A stretch of DNA of 58,403 bases from JBHPHI01 sp042569595 (GTDB lineage: Bacteria; Patescibacteriota; Microgenomatia; UBA1400; 2-01-FULL-45-11): the NCBI GenBank assembly GCA_042569595.1, contig JBHPHI010000003.1, forward strand, positions 1 to 58,403, read 5' to 3'. Made by a program: the position numbers and the translations under genes. The notes under the pieces were generated by a model. It saw only the letters and a program-made list of their open reading frames with translations, did no database searches and was not told where the DNA came from. Shown here one piece after another: positions 16,838-24,760 of this stretch. Each line of letters starts with the position of its first letter. Position 1 is the first letter of the stretch.

Positions 16838-18517
16838 TTAAATTGGTTTAATTTCTTGAGATTGTGATGTTGGATCTATGACTTCATCGGTTTTGTTTAG
16901 AACTTTATTCCAGTTTCCGATTTTTTTTATTAACATGGAAAATTCCTGCAGTTCTGGAATTCCTAATATTTTTGAAATGCCTATATATACTACAAATCCT
17001 ATTGCTGCAGATATTATAGTTAGAAAAACTAATGGGACTGTTCTGGTGGTGTCAAACACAAAGTTGTCTAAAAGTTTCATTGGCATCCATAAGAAAATTC
17101 CAGTAAGTATGGACGCTAGTGTCATTTTGTATATTGGACGTAAAAGTTGTTTATGATTGAAGCCGCCCACTAACTTAGTTAAAGCAAATAATAAAATAAA
17201 AAAGTGAAGAACAGCTGAAAAAGTGAGAGCTAAAGCAATTCCCAACACTTCAAAGTTGTATTTAAAGGTGAATAGCCAAGCTAAAAAGATATTCACAACC
17301 ATTGAGACTAAAGCGGTAATGAATGGAGTTTTGGTGTTTTCTAGAGCGTAAAAAGCCCTGCTTATAATATGATGTGCGCCTTGAGCAAAAACTGACAGTG
17401 AAAGTATCGCAACGGTTTTTCCGGTGATAATAGTAGCACTCCATGGAAACCCTTTGGCTCCATACAAAATTCTAACAATTGGAATTCTTAAAATAAGAAG
17501 GATGACGGAGGCTGGAAGAGTAAGATAAATAATCTTATGTAAAGAGTTAAGTACTGTGAGTTTAAATTTTTCTAAGTCTTTTTTTGCACTTTCTTTAGAT
17601 AAAAATGGGAGTGAGGCCTGGCCAATGGGTACGGCAAAAATTCGAATAGGAGCACTCATAAGCCTTTGGGCGATTTCGAATATTGTAAGACTTCCTGAAG
17701 TCATGGCTGTGGCAAAAAAGCCCGTGGCAATAAACTCTAATTGATTAATTGATATCGTTAAGGTTCTTGGGGGCATAAGTTTTATCATTTCTCTTACCCC
17801 CTTATGAGAAAAGTTGAAAGTGAGTTGATATTTAAAACCTAGTTTTTTTGCCAGTGGAATTTGGAATATTAAATGCAAAAAAGACCCAATCACTATACCT
17901 ATTGCTGCTGAATAAATTCCAAAAGCGGGTGTTAAAAAAACAATTCCAGAAATAATTCCAATATTGTGAGCAAGGGGTGATAGGGCTGGAACTAAAAACC
18001 TGTGATGTGATTGAATCATTCCTGTTAAAAAATTACTTATGGCAAAGAAAAATTGCGCTAACAACATGACTCTGGTGAGATTTGCCGCAAGATGAATTTG
18101 TTCTAAGGTAAATTCGGCGGAAGTAATTAGTTTGATAAATGATTCTGCTTTAAAATAAATCACTGCTGAAACGATAAAAAACAATACAAGAATAATGTTG
18201 ATGACAGAAGACGAAATTTTATAGGCTTCTTCTTTGCTTTTGTTTAGATATTTACTAAAAACAGGAATGAATGCTGCGGAAAGAGCTCCAACTACTAGTA
18301 GTTGAAATGCAAGTTCAGGAAACCTTGATGCGATTCTGAAGGCGTCGAGCTGACTTCGATATTGGTCGAAAAAATAACTGATTAATATTCTTTCTCTAAT
18401 AAAACCTAAAGCAGCTGACAAGAAGCTGGCAAAAGTAATAATTGTTGCAGCTGATAAAATGCTGCTTTGTTGTTTTTGTAAAAGCTTTTGGCTTTGTTTG
18501 AATATATCTTTAACCAC
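16838..18517 (-). CDS. murJ: Lipid II flippase MurJ (MviN)
   Basis: 559 residues with about 13-14 hydrophobic segments, the size and pattern of the MOP-superfamily flippase that moves lipid II across the membrane for peptidoglycan synthesis. Typical features are the N-terminal SFLSAALGFIRERI segment, an FRIASRFPELAFQ loop, the conserved PRTLTISINQLE region and a TKTPFITALVSMVVNI loop. The start is GTG at 18517 behind AAAGGG; no in-frame ATG fits better. An extended -10 (TGTTACAAT, minus strand at 18542-18550) lies upstream, divergent from the rpsT promoter. Confidence 0.95.
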   Translation of the reverse strand: MVKDIFKQSQKLLQKQQSSILSAATIITFASFLSAALGFIRERILISYFFDQYRSQLDAFRIASRFPELAFQLLVVGALSAAFIPVFSKYLNKSKEEAYKISSSVINIILVLFFIVSAVIYFKAESFIKLITSAEFTLEQIHLAANLTRVMLLAQFFFAISNFLTGMIQSHHRFLVPALSPLAHNIGIISGIVFLTPAFGIYSAAIGIVIGSFLHLIFQIPLAKKLGFKYQLTFNFSHKGVREMIKLMPPRTLTISINQLEFIATGFFATAMTSGSLTIFEIAQRLMSAPIRIFAVPIGQASLPFLSKESAKKDLEKFKLTVLNSLHKIIYLTLPASVILLILRIPIVRILYGAKGFPWSATIITGKTVAILSLSVFAQGAHHIISRAFYALENTKTPFITALVSMVVNIFLAWLFTFKYNFEVLGIALALTFSAVLHFFILLFALTKLVGGFNHKQLLRPIYKMTLASILTGIFLWMPMKLLDNFVFDTTRTVPLVFLTIISAAIGFVVYIGISKILGIPELQEFSMLIKKIGNWNKVLNKTDEVIDPTSQSQEIKPI

Positions 18518-18584
18518 AATCCCTTTCTGTCTTGCCTGGTTATTGTAACAAAGACTTGAAAATTTATGGAAAGATAAATTTTGA

Positions 18585-18640
18585 TTGTAAGAGTTGTTCT
18601 TATCTGTTACAATACAGCCTGATTCATGCCTTGTGGCATG
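18585..18640 (+). promoter_or_regulatory. rpsT promoter with 5'-terminal hairpin
   Basis: TTGTAA (18585-18590), a 17-nt spacer and TACAAT (18608-18613) with an extended TGn. The expected start is near 18620. CATGCC-TTGT-GGCATG (18625-18640) follows at once, then GTTTTTGTTT. The shape is that of an early terminator or a protective 5' hairpin, and autoregulation by S20 is possible but not shown. Confidence 0.7.
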
Positions 18641-18666
18641 GTTTTTGTTTATTTAAATTAGGATAT

Positions 18667-18981
18667 ATGCCAGTAACGAAATCTGCAGCAAAATCTATGC
18701 GTCGAGATAGACGCAGGCAAACTGTAAACTATAGAGTGAGGGAGAAAATAAAGAGAGTTGTTGATGTGGTTCGAAAAGGTTCTGATGATGCTTCTGATTT
18801 ATCTAAGGCTTTTTCTGTTCTTGATGCTGCATCAAAAAAAGGTGTAGTTCATGCAAATAAAGCCTCTAGACTAAAGTCGCGACTAAATGCGCTAGTTAAA
18901 TCTCGCACAGAAAAAGTTTCAACAAAAAAATCTACCACTAAAAAGAAGCCCTCAACATCTTCTAAAAAAACTTCAAAATAG
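18667..18981 (+). CDS. rpsT: 30S ribosomal protein S20
   Basis: 104 residues starting at ATG 18667 behind AGGA. The frame is open further upstream, but that would translate the promoter and hairpin. The core has the S20 pattern: basic N-terminal KSAAKSMRRDRRR, then helices through VREKIKRVVDVVRKG, AFSVLDAASKKGVVHANKASRLKSRL. S20 binds 16S rRNA in the 30S body. A Lys/Ser/Thr-rich C-terminal tail (about 25 residues) extends beyond the usual end. Confidence 0.93.
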   Translation: MPVTKSAAKSMRRDRRRQTVNYRVREKIKRVVDVVRKGSDDASDLSKAFSVLDAASKKGVVHANKASRLKSRLNALVKSRTEKVSTKKSTTKKKPSTSSKKTSK

Positions 18982-18992
18982 TTAATTCTTGC

Positions 18993-19044
18993 TTGTTACC
19001 TCATGTGAGCTGATCTATACTGTTTTTGTGCACCTTGTGGTGTG
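18993..19044 (+). promoter_or_regulatory. pilN-like operon promoter with 5'-terminal hairpin
   Basis: TTGTTA (18993-18998), a 17-nt spacer and TATACT (19016-19021). The hairpin CACC-TTGT-GGTG (19031-19042), with flanking G-T pairs, starts a few bases after the expected transcript start and is followed by TGTTGTTTGTG. Its CC-TTGT-GG core matches the rpsT leader hairpin. Confidence 0.65.
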
Positions 19045-19063
19045 TTGTTTGTGTGGAGATATT

Positions 19064-19621
19064 ATGCCTGCCAAGAAAAAATATACTTCTGTAAATCTTT
19101 TATCTAAAGATGCTTTTTCGGAGAGTTTTGTTGGAAAAGCTTTGATGTGGGCTTTGTCTATTGGGAGATATATTGTGGTGCTAACTGAATTAGTGGTTAT
19201 TCTCTCGTTTCTTTCAAGATTTAAGCTTGATCGTGATTTAACTGATTTGAACTCAAGAATAAATCAACAACTTTTGGTTATTGAGTCATATGGAGACTTG
19301 GAACCAAAATTCAGAGCCTTGCAAAATAAACTTGCTTTTGTAAGAAAAACTTCTGAGGATGTTGATGTTGAAAATGTTATGGATCAATTGATTGGATTTC
19401 TTCCTCCTGATGTTCGATTATCAGAAATCTCAATAAGGCAAGACCGAGTTGTTTTGTCGGCAGTTTCTTTAAATTCAAGAGGTTTTGCTGATTATATAAA
19501 TAGCATTAGATCTAACCCTCAATTTAAGAATATAGATTTAAATAATATTACGTCAGATGAGGGCTCTGATGTTGGGGTGATGTTTGACATATCAATTGAT
19601 TTGAGTGGTGGAAAAAGATAA
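19064..19621 (+). CDS. pilN: PilN-like type IV pilus assembly protein
   Basis: 185 residues. The start ATG 19064 has GGAG 5 nt upstream and avoids translating the promoter hairpin. Layout: short cytoplasmic N-terminus with a YTSVNLL motif (PilN proteins begin with an INLL-type motif that binds PilM), one membrane segment (about 27-49), a coiled coil (about 55-95) and a small alpha/beta domain (about 105-185). PilN links cytoplasmic PilM to PilO in the pilus alignment complex. The stop overlaps the pilO-like ATG (TAATG). PilM was not found in the window. Fold and order support the call; sequence identity to known PilN was not tested. Confidence 0.7.
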   Translation: MPAKKKYTSVNLLSKDAFSESFVGKALMWALSIGRYIVVLTELVVILSFLSRFKLDRDLTDLNSRINQQLLVIESYGDLEPKFRALQNKLAFVRKTSEDVDVENVMDQLIGFLPPDVRLSEISIRQDRVVLSAVSLNSRGFADYINSIRSNPQFKNIDLNNITSDEGSDVGVMFDISIDLSGGKR

Positions 19622-20271
19622 TGGAATCAGGATTAAAATACAAAACCCAATCAAGTTCTTTTACTCGTAATTTTCAAAAACTAAGAAACCAACCAGTAAC
19701 ACAGGTTTCTTCTGCCTTAATTCTTACAATATTTACTGTGATATTTTTTGCAGCATTTGCGATTCGGCCAACATTATCAACCATTACACAACTGATTAAA
19801 AAAATTGACGATCAGCGTGAGGTTTCTGAAAAACTTGATAAGAAAGCTACTGCTTTAGCAACTGCTCAATCAGAATATTTGTTAGTAGAAGATAGGTTGC
19901 CAATGATAGGTTCGGCTATTCCAGAATTAAGTAATTTGGATTTGCTTTTGAAACAAATTGAGGGTGTGGCTTCAGTGCTAGGAGTTCCAATTGAAAGCAT
20001 TAGGGTGGATGAGGTTTATTTTCCCGAACACTTGTCTAAGTCTGCAGATGACTTAGTATCTCTTCCTATCACTATAAATGTTTCCTCTGAATACCAAAAT
20101 CTAAGAGAGTTTTTGAGTCTTGCAACATCGATGCAGAGAGTATTGAGCGCTGAATCTGTCTCTTTGTCTTTGAGTGAGTCTGGTGGGGAAGAATCTGAAA
20201 TAAGAATGAATTTACAAATGAAAGCTTATTACCTACCACTGGAGGACACTTCTGATGCGGCTGATAATTAA
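19621..20271 (+). CDS. pilO: PilO-like type IV pilus assembly protein
   Basis: 216 residues. A membrane segment (about 28-50) is followed by a coiled coil (about 55-95) and a ferredoxin-like domain (about 100-205), with the PilO-type phrase LPITINVSSEYQNLREFL, where PilO proteins usually read a variant of P(V/I)xxxxxGxYxxLxxFL. PilO pairs with PilN outside the membrane. It begins 1 nt inside the stop of the pilN-like gene (TAATG), which indicates coupling. Confidence 0.75.
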   Translation: MESGLKYKTQSSSFTRNFQKLRNQPVTQVSSALILTIFTVIFFAAFAIRPTLSTITQLIKKIDDQREVSEKLDKKATALATAQSEYLLVEDRLPMIGSAIPELSNLDLLLKQIEGVASVLGVPIESIRVDEVYFPEHLSKSADDLVSLPITINVSSEYQNLREFLSLATSMQRVLSAESVSLSLSESGGEESEIRMNLQMKAYYLPLEDTSDAADN

Positions 20272-20617
20272 AAATGTAAGTAAGTGGAAGGCAAGATTTG
20301 ATTTGATGCGTTTTGGTGTTTTGACATTGGTGGTGGTTTTATTTTGGGTAGGCATTGAGTTGTATAAAACATATTCAGAGACCACTATTCCTGAGGATTA
20401 TAGTATTCAAATTGAACCACTCAATCCTTCTTTGGATCTTGAGATGGTTGATTTGCTTTCTACTAGAGTGGAGTTGCCTGAGGAGTTTGAAGTGGTGGTT
20501 GACCAAGATGTTCAGTCTGATGTTTTAATACCCCTAGAATCTTCTCCTCCCTCTACTCCTTCATCGACTCAACCCCCAGCCCCCACAGCAACTTTAAGTG
20601 GTCAGGTAGAAAATTAA
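20255..20617 (+). CDS. Small anchored protein, possible PilP analogue
   Basis: 120 residues. One membrane segment (about 20-38), an acidic extracytoplasmic part and a Pro/Ser/Thr-rich tail rich in SPPSTPSSTQPP-type sequence. It overlaps the pilO-like gene by 17 bp. Position (third after pilN and pilO) and topology match PilP, but no PilP domain is recognisable, so it is called only as an analogue. It ends about 45 nt before the next promoter. Confidence 0.5.
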   Translation: MRLIIKNVSKWKARFDLMRFGVLTLVVVLFWVGIELYKTYSETTIPEDYSIQIEPLNPSLDLEMVDLLSTRVELPEEFEVVVDQDVQSDVLIPLESSPPSTPSSTQPPAPTATLSGQVEN

Positions 20618-20638
20618 TGTTAGTCGCTATTTTTCTAA

Positions 20639-20690
20639 TTGTTCTTACATTATTAAGTTGTTACCATTATGTTGACACACTCTGTGTGTC
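20639..20690 (+). promoter_or_regulatory. Promoter with 5'-terminal hairpin before the FN3 surface protein
   Basis: TTGTTC (20639-20644), a 17-nt spacer and TACCAT (20662-20667). A perfect 7-bp stem GACACAC-TCT-GTGTGTC (20674-20690) begins at the expected transcript start and is followed by TGGTTTGTCG. Confidence 0.65.
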
Positions 20691-20710
20691 TGGTTTGTCG
20701 TGATGAATAT

Positions 20711-22075
20711 ATGAAAAAAAAGGGCCTAAAGAAAAAACTACCAGCTTTGTTGGGAATTCTACTGTTAGTTATTGGCTCTGGAGTGGGTATATTTTTAGTA
20801 AAAAGAGACACCGGCTTTATTCCTAGGGCCGCACCAGAATTTGCGCCAAAAGATTTAACTGTAACAAATATTAATGAAAATTCTTTTAGTATTTCTTGGG
20901 TTACTGATCAAAAAACAGTTGGTTTTTTGAGATATGGAAATAGTTCAAACTCCATAAAAACTCTTGAAAATGATGACCGCGACCAACTCACTGGAGGTAC
21001 TGGCACATACTACACTCATCATGTAACTATTCGAGATTTGGAGCCTCAGACTAAATATTACTTTAAGGTTGCTTCCGGAGGCGAAGGACAACTTTATGAT
21101 GATAACGGTCAACCATACGAGGTGGAAACTGCCCCAGTGCTTGGAACTCCCCCTCCTGCAGATACTGCTTATGGTGAAGTATTGACGGCTGCCTCTACTC
21201 CAGCTGAGGGTGCCATTGTATATGTTAGTCTTCCTGATGCAGGCAGGCTCTCTACCCTAGTAAGTGATGGTGGACAGTGGGCGCTGTCTATCTCTACAGC
21301 AAGGACTTCTAGTATGAGATCGTATGTTGAGTACGATAAAGAAAATACGTTGATGGATATATTAATCAAGTCCTCTCCGCTTGAAACCTCAAAAGTGGTG
21401 GTTTCAACTGGAAGTGACCAGCCAGTTCCTTCGGTGACGATTAGTCAAGATTATGATTTTTCTGAACAACAACAAATTGCTGCACCTGAAACTGAAGAAG
21501 AAAAAGAAGTTCTTGATAAATCTGCAACTGAGAGTGCAAAAGCTGTGACGAAAAGTGGCTTTAACCTTTCTCCTATTGGTGATGTAGTTGAGGCTACAGA
21601 AGAATTAACTATTTTAAATCCAAGTGATGATTTTGAAGCGGTTGATACGACTTTACCAGAGTTTTTAGGAACTGCTCCAGCTGGCACTCAGCTGATTATT
21701 GAGGTTAATTCTGAAAACGAAATTACCGATACTGTGGTGGTAGATGAATCAAACTATTGGTCATGGAGCCCTCCAGAAAACCTGGAGCCTGGAGAGCATG
21801 ATATAACAGTAAGTTTTACTGATGAAAATGGAATACTCCAGTCTATAAAAAGGTCTTTTACTGTCTATGCACAAGGGACAAATCCTGCATTTACCGCAAC
21901 TCCCTCAGCAACTCCCATACCAACACCCACCCCAACTCCCGCTCCAAGGGTTTCTCAGCCCGCTACTGGTTCTGGGGTGCCAGAATCAGGATCTGTTGAG
22001 GTTACTTTCGCGTTGTTGATTTTGGGATTGATATTAATTGGTGGTGGTATAGTTTGGGAAAAAAAAGTTGTTTAA
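20711..22075 (+). CDS. Surface protein with FN3 and regulatory-like domains and a C-terminal anchor
   Basis: 454 residues from ATG 20711. An upstream in-frame ATG (20669) would place the leader hairpin inside the gene and is less likely. Layout: N-terminal membrane anchor (about 10-30), FN3-like domain (about 40-140), a second beta domain starting AYGEVLTAAS (about 155-230), a further Ig-like beta domain (about 300-385), a Pro/Thr-rich linker made of PTPTPTP-type repeats, then VPESGS and a hydrophobic segment with a short KKVV tail. The end is like a sortase-type signal, but the motif is not LPXTG. The FN3 and following domain match the order in the 13093-13779 protein. Confidence 0.8.
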   Translation: MKKKGLKKKLPALLGILLLVIGSGVGIFLVKRDTGFIPRAAPEFAPKDLTVTNINENSFSISWVTDQKTVGFLRYGNSSNSIKTLENDDRDQLTGGTGTYYTHHVTIRDLEPQTKYYFKVASGGEGQLYDDNGQPYEVETAPVLGTPPPADTAYGEVLTAASTPAEGAIVYVSLPDAGRLSTLVSDGGQWALSISTARTSSMRSYVEYDKENTLMDILIKSSPLETSKVVVSTGSDQPVPSVTISQDYDFSEQQQIAAPETEEEKEVLDKSATESAKAVTKSGFNLSPIGDVVEATEELTILNPSDDFEAVDTTLPEFLGTAPAGTQLIIEVNSENEITDTVVVDESNYWSWSPPENLEPGEHDITVSFTDENGILQSIKRSFTVYAQGTNPAFTATPSATPIPTPTPTPAPRVSQPATGSGVPESGSVEVTFALLILGLILIGGGIVWEKKVV

Positions 22076-22089
22076 TAATATTTCCTTAG

Positions 22090-22150
22090 TTGACCAATTA
22101 GCCTTGAAATGTCTATCATGTATGTAGCCACAAAACGGTGGTGTTTTGTG
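22090..22150 (+). promoter_or_regulatory. Promoter with 5'-terminal hairpin before the Cys-rich surface proteins
   Basis: TTGACC (22090-22095), an 18-nt spacer and TATCAT (22114-22119). A perfect 8-bp stem CACAAAAC...GTTTTGTG (22129-22150) with a 6-nt loop starts near the expected transcript start. The ATG at 22161 has no Shine-Dalgarno. Confidence 0.65.
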
Positions 22151-22160
22151 TGATAAAAAA

Positions 22161-23714
22161 ATGAACGATAACAATAATCCAAAAAATACCCAAGACAACG
22201 CACCCCCTTCCTTTGGAGATGTAAAGGTTCCATCACCTCCTGCGCCTGTAAAAACCCCCCTTCCCCCAACCCCAGCATTTGGAGCTCCAGTTAATATTGA
22301 TAAAAATACAGAAGAAAAACCTGAAGTGAAAGACTCCCTTCCTACTGGGGATGAGGTAAAAAATAAAGAAGAGGAAAGTAAAGATCCTGTTATTGCTCCT
22401 CTACCAATAATCCCAAAAAAAAATGATGAGAAAAATATTGACAAAAAAACCAAAGAAGAAATTTCTCCTCCAAAAAAAGAGGATATGCCTGTAGAGTCAA
22501 AGTTTCCAGGACAACCAATTCCTAAATCTGACCAAGAAAAGTTAGAAAAAAAAGCAGAAACAGTAATTGCTGATGGAGGAAAACCCAAAAATAAAACTGC
22601 TCAAAAGAAAACTGTAAAAGTTTTACTTGGAGCTTTGGCTTTGTTGTTGGTGGGATCTGGTGTTTTTGTGGGAAACAGCTTAGTTCAACAAGATACAGAC
22701 AATAGAAGCCAGGCTTCGGATGATCATCATCAAGGATCATACTACGAAGGTTGTGATTCTGGGTGGTATGCCTGCAACACCGGATGCTGTGGTGTGGGCG
22801 GGACTGAAAATGAAGGTAATAGATATTCTCCATTATGTGGGTCTCCAGATGACGAAGATTGCACATGGAACTCAAACACCACTTTGGATGAGCTTCGAGA
22901 AGACCCTGATTTGTGGCAAGACATACTAGATGAGATGCAAAATAATGGCCTTGGAATAAATGACAATAATGGGATCGTTACTGTTATTCGAACTGATGTT
23001 CAGGACCAAATTGATTCTAATGAATATTTGCAGGCGGGACTTGATAGTGGTCTTTGTAGAGTAATAGCAGGTGGGTGGGTATTCTGCGGAAATGATGGTG
23101 GATATACCGATCCTTGTGCTCCAATTATTGGAGGTGGCGGTGACTGGTGTCAGGTTTTAGGCGGTGAAGGAGCTTTGTGTAGTGATATTGGGGCGGTTCG
23201 CTGTCACTGTAATAATGGGCAATGGGTAATCGGCTATGCAGATGGTTGTGATGACTTGTGCGGTGGAACAAATAATATTTGTGAGTCGTGCCCCCCTGAG
23301 GAACCACCTGAAGAGCCGCCTGTTAATCCAGGAAGTCACCTAGAATGTGTAGACTATGCCTGCATGAACGTTGCAGGAGATGAAGCTGATTCTTGTGATG
23401 ATGATTTGGATTGTATTCCAGACTCAACATTAACGTGCAACTCCCTACAGTCCACCCCAAATTTACCAGAGATCGGTGACTCTGTTCGTTTTGCTTGTTC
23501 AGGGAGCTCTTCTCCAGATCCTATAGATCACTATAATTTTGAATATTCTATTAACAACTCTCCCCTCCAGGCCCTAGCAGAAGATGGAAAAGGTTCCGGA
23601 AACTCGGTGCCCCTATTAATAGATAGTCCAGGAGATTATGTAGTTGCATGTCAAGCATGTAGGAGCAGCGATGAAAGTGATTGCACTAACTGGCAATCAG
23701 CTCATGTCCAATGA
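22161..23714 (+). CDS. Membrane-anchored Cys-rich surface protein
   Basis: 517 residues from ATG 22161. The first ~145 residues are a Pro/Lys/Glu-rich, low-complexity region on the cytoplasmic side of a membrane segment (about 154-175). Outside it carries a Cys-rich domain (about 190-380), a HLECVDYAC...C...DDDLDC module (about 398-425) and a C-terminal Ig-like domain with two Cys pairs (about 430-515). The HLECV module recurs twice in the next protein. The family is not recognised. It overlaps the next gene by 4 bp (ATGA), so the two are probably made together. Confidence 0.75.
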   Translation: MNDNNNPKNTQDNAPPSFGDVKVPSPPAPVKTPLPPTPAFGAPVNIDKNTEEKPEVKDSLPTGDEVKNKEEESKDPVIAPLPIIPKKNDEKNIDKKTKEEISPPKKEDMPVESKFPGQPIPKSDQEKLEKKAETVIADGGKPKNKTAQKKTVKVLLGALALLLVGSGVFVGNSLVQQDTDNRSQASDDHHQGSYYEGCDSGWYACNTGCCGVGGTENEGNRYSPLCGSPDDEDCTWNSNTTLDELREDPDLWQDILDEMQNNGLGINDNNGIVTVIRTDVQDQIDSNEYLQAGLDSGLCRVIAGGWVFCGNDGGYTDPCAPIIGGGGDWCQVLGGEGALCSDIGAVRCHCNNGQWVIGYADGCDDLCGGTNNICESCPPEEPPEEPPVNPGSHLECVDYACMNVAGDEADSCDDDLDCIPDSTLTCNSLQSTPNLPEIGDSVRFACSGSSSPDPIDHYNFEYSINNSPLQALAEDGKGSGNSVPLLIDSPGDYVVACQACRSSDESDCTNWQSAHVQ

Positions 23715-24754
23715 AAAATAAAAAAAATAAAAAAACACTTGTATTAATAATTGTCTCCGTCGTAACAGTTTTGTTGGGTGTAATTGCTGTAGTAACCTCA
23801 CTGAGACTAAGAAAGATGGCTGAGGTGCCAGTGGCCCCAAGTGCTCCAACTAGCAAGCCTAGCGCATCAACAGCTACTGGGGCTTGCTTGACCAGCTTTT
23901 CTGTTTCCTATCCAGTTTGTGGGGAGCAGTGTGAGTTAGGATCTGGTTGTGGCGGTGGATACGAGTGTGATGTTTTGGATGGTGAATCGTATGGAACATG
24001 CATAAGTAATGAATGCCCTGCTGATGAGCAAGATGATCAGTGTCTGTGTCAAGAAGAACCTCCTCCTGTTTGTGGAGAAGTCTGCTCTGATACCGTTGCT
24101 TGTGGCGCTGGCCTTGCTTGTGACATTGCAACTGGAGAAATAGAAGGGGTTTGTATAAGCAATTCTTGTCCAGCAGACGAACAAGATGATGAGTGTGTTT
24201 GTGAAAATCCACCAGCTGTTTGTAATGAAGTTTGTTCTGATACCGTTGCTTGTGACGCTGGCCTTGCTTGTGACATTGCAACTGGAGAAATAGAAGGGGT
24301 TTGTATAAGCAATTCTTGTCCAGCAGACGAACAAGATGATGAGTGTGGATGTATAGATCCCACACCAACTCCAACCCCTACTCCCACACCAACTCCATCT
24401 CCTACTCCTCCCCCTGAAGAAACTCATCTTGAGTGCGTAGATGATGCTTGCGTGTCTGTTAATGGAGAAGGTCCAAACCTATGTGAAGATGATGCGGATT
24501 GCCTGAGAACATCTCACCTTGAATGTGTGGGTGTTTCCTGCCAATCAATAACAGGTCCTGGAGCAAATCTATGTGAAGATGACAGTGACTGTACTACTCC
24601 AATAGGCTCTGCCCCTACCGTCACGCCAACTCCTGTTCCAGAAATTCCTGAACAAAGCTTGCCTGAGGCTGGATCAATTATTCCAACTAGCGTTCTTCTA
24701 ACCCTGGGTGGCGCACTACTAATGTTTGGAGCAATGAGCTTGCTTATTCTTTAG
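23711..24754 (+). CDS. Cys-rich repeat surface protein with N- and C-terminal anchors
   Basis: 347 residues. An N-terminal membrane segment (about 10-31) is followed by three Cys-rich repeats of about 50 residues, each with eight Cys and ending ISN.CPADEQDD.C, then a Pro/Thr linker, two HLECV...C...CEDD.DC modules, LPEAGS and a final hydrophobic segment. The second and third Cys repeats are nearly identical in DNA. The end resembles an LPXTG-like sorting signal without a basic tail. Disulfide-rich repeats imply an extracellular place. Function is unknown. Confidence 0.75.
   Translation: MKNKKNKKTLVLIIVSVVTVLLGVIAVVTSLRLRKMAEVPVAPSAPTSKPSASTATGACLTSFSVSYPVCGEQCELGSGCGGGYECDVLDGESYGTCISNECPADEQDDQCLCQEEPPPVCGEVCSDTVACGAGLACDIATGEIEGVCISNSCPADEQDDECVCENPPAVCNEVCSDTVACDAGLACDIATGEIEGVCISNSCPADEQDDECGCIDPTPTPTPTPTPTPSPTPPPEETHLECVDDACVSVNGEGPNLCEDDADCLRTSHLECVGVSCQSITGPGANLCEDDSDCTTPIGSAPTVTPTPVPEIPEQSLPEAGSIIPTSVLLTLGGALLMFGAMSLLIL
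24086..24347 (+). repeat. Near-identical 150-bp tandem duplication
   Basis: 24086-24197 and 24236-24347 are offset by exactly 150 bp and identical apart from one base I could find (GGC versus GAC in one codon). The unit adds 50 residues and keeps the frame. An older, diverged third copy precedes it. This suggests recent expansion of a surface repeat. Confidence 0.85.
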
Positions 24755-24760
24755 TTTTGT

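Noticed and set aside
18626..18661. Short upstream ORF (11 codons) inside the rpsT leader hairpin
   Set aside because: No ribosome site and its start lies 12 nt after the -10, so neither leaderless nor Shine-Dalgarno initiation fits well.
22034..22588. Minus-strand open frame of 184 codons
   Set aside because: It is antisense to the Pro/Lys-rich start of the 22161 protein and reads Ser/Phe/Gly-rich; it looks like a shadow frame.
24086..24347. CRISPR-like repeats
   Set aside because: Two long coding repeats that keep the reading frame, without spacers or cas genes.
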